The notes under the pieces are model-generated. The model saw only the letters and a list, made by a program, of their open reading frames with translations. It was not told the DNA's origin and made no database searches. Position numbers and translations under genes: made by a program. Of a stretch of 42,579 nucleotides of DNA, positions 42,120 through 42,579 are shown one piece after another. The stretch covers positions 1-42,579 of the forward strand of contig JAFLDB010000017.1 in NCBI GenBank assembly GCA_017302615.1, read 5' to 3'. Every line of letters starts with the position of its first letter. Position 1 is the first letter of the stretch. The stretch comes from Sphingomonadales bacterium (GTDB lineage: Bacteria; Pseudomonadota; Alphaproteobacteria; Sphingomonadales; Sphingomonadaceae).

Positions 42120-42579
42120 CGCTCCAGCTTCCCGCGCAGCGATTCGAGGACCCGGTCCTGCGCGGCGACGGTAGCGGTCACGTTGGCCCGCGCTGTCTCG
42201 ATCGGGGCGGTATCGCGCCCCTGGGTGCGGGCATCGGCGTAAAGCTTGTCGAGTTCCGACATGGGCAGCAGGGTCTTGGCCCGGGCGACTTCCAGTTCAG
42301 CCACGGCCACGCTGGCGACTGACCAGGCTTCGCTGCCCATCGGCGCGCCGGCCGCGGCGGCAACGAGGCTGCGGGCGCGGCCTTCCTTGGCGTGAAAGCC
42401 AGCGTCGGCGCTGCGGGCCTCGGCCAGCAGCAGGTTGATCCGCTCCAGCGTCGTGGCCTCAAGCGGGGCGGGCGCGGGCGGCGGCGGGGGCGGCGGCGGC
42501 GGCCAGGTGGCGGTGATTCGCTCCTGCGGCCGCTTGGCCAGCGAAGGATAGGGGCCATCGTTGGTGGCACAGGCGGTCA
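42116..42579 (-). CDS. Proline-rich lipoprotein, 5' end outside window
   Basis: The reading frame runs off the right edge. It enters as TACATNDGPYPSLAKRPQER, where the Cys after Thr-Ala fits a lipobox, so only a short signal peptide seems to be missing. A run of eight or nine prolines with Ala follows, then a helical, Ala-, Glu- and Arg-rich part (ATTLERINLLLAEARSADAG, VAVAELEVARAKTLLPMSEL). That layout suits an envelope lipoprotein with a Pro-rich spacer and coiled-coil end. I do not recognise the family. Confidence 0.7.
   Translation of the reverse strand, partial: TACATNDGPYPSLAKRPQERITATWPPPPPPPPPAPAPLEATTLERINLLLAEARSADAGFHAKEGRARSLVAAAAGAPMGSEAWSVASVAVAELEVARAKTLLPMSELDKLYADARTQGRDTAPIETARANVTATVAAQDRVLESLRGKLER

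Overview
The window is GC-rich, densely packed chromosomal DNA from an alphaproteobacterium. The gene content points to the Sphingomonadaceae, with Novosphingobium or a close relative most likely: the alphaproteobacterial serC-serA pair behind a leader RNA, hisZ next to purA, the gene run coxB-coxA-ctaB-(coxF-like)-ctaG-coxC-DUF983-SURF1-thrC, and argH-lptM-lysA. The genus is an inference from gene order and protein style; no rRNA gene is present. Most of the window is core chromosome. Signs of mobility are limited to a cut-off transposase end at the left edge and several hairpin-forming intergenic repeats.

Layout. 1-126: 3' end of an IS5-type transposase. 286-1876: a TauD-type dioxygenase gene divergent from a TetR regulator, with a palindrome between them. 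2017-7669: a secreted protein of unknown function, then the Anbu cluster (circularly permuted ATP-grasp, alpha-E protein, transglutaminase-like protease, Anbu proteasome-like peptidase) plus a translationally coupled unknown gene. 7666-11355: an extensin-like lipoprotein (minus), then serC-serA for serine synthesis with a serC-type leader and a hairpin repeat between the two genes. 11504-15734: a Sel1-repeat protein, hisZ, a secreted alpha/beta hydrolase (minus) and purA. 15833-18351: an L,D-transpeptidase-like protein, a secreted unknown and a winged-helix regulator preceded by a LexA-box-like site. 18408-18727: tRNA-Val(UAC) followed by an 87-bp tandem repeat. 18728-22981: a thioredoxin-like lipoprotein whose 5' end overlaps divergent argH, then lptM-like, lysA and a siroheme-synthase-like protein. 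22965-23827: two overlapping hotdog thioesterases (minus). 23947-25979: a three-gene cassette of unknown function (50-aa peptide, 324-aa protein, cupin-like 300-aa protein). 25976-31340: a tightly overlapping seven-gene minus-strand operon, pyrE-pdxJ-acpS-lepB-AI-2E transporter-DUF3089-ruvX. 31541-39108: the aa3-type cytochrome c oxidase locus with its assembly factors, split after coxA by a terminator, a repeat and an epoxide-hydrolase-like gene. 39120-42119: thrC, an rRNA-methyltransferase-like gene, folB and a small unknown. 42116-42579: a lipoprotein running off the window.

The housekeeping blocks serve amino acid synthesis (serine, histidine, arginine, lysine, threonine), nucleotides (purA, pyrE), cofactors (pdxJ, folB, heme O) and respiration. 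The parts least explained by known biology are the 23947-25979 cassette and the extra coupled gene of the Anbu operon. Also notable are an intergenic repeat that supplies a perfect Shine-Dalgarno sequence inside a foldable arm, and the tandem repeat behind tRNA-Val. No gap between genes exceeds 300 bases.
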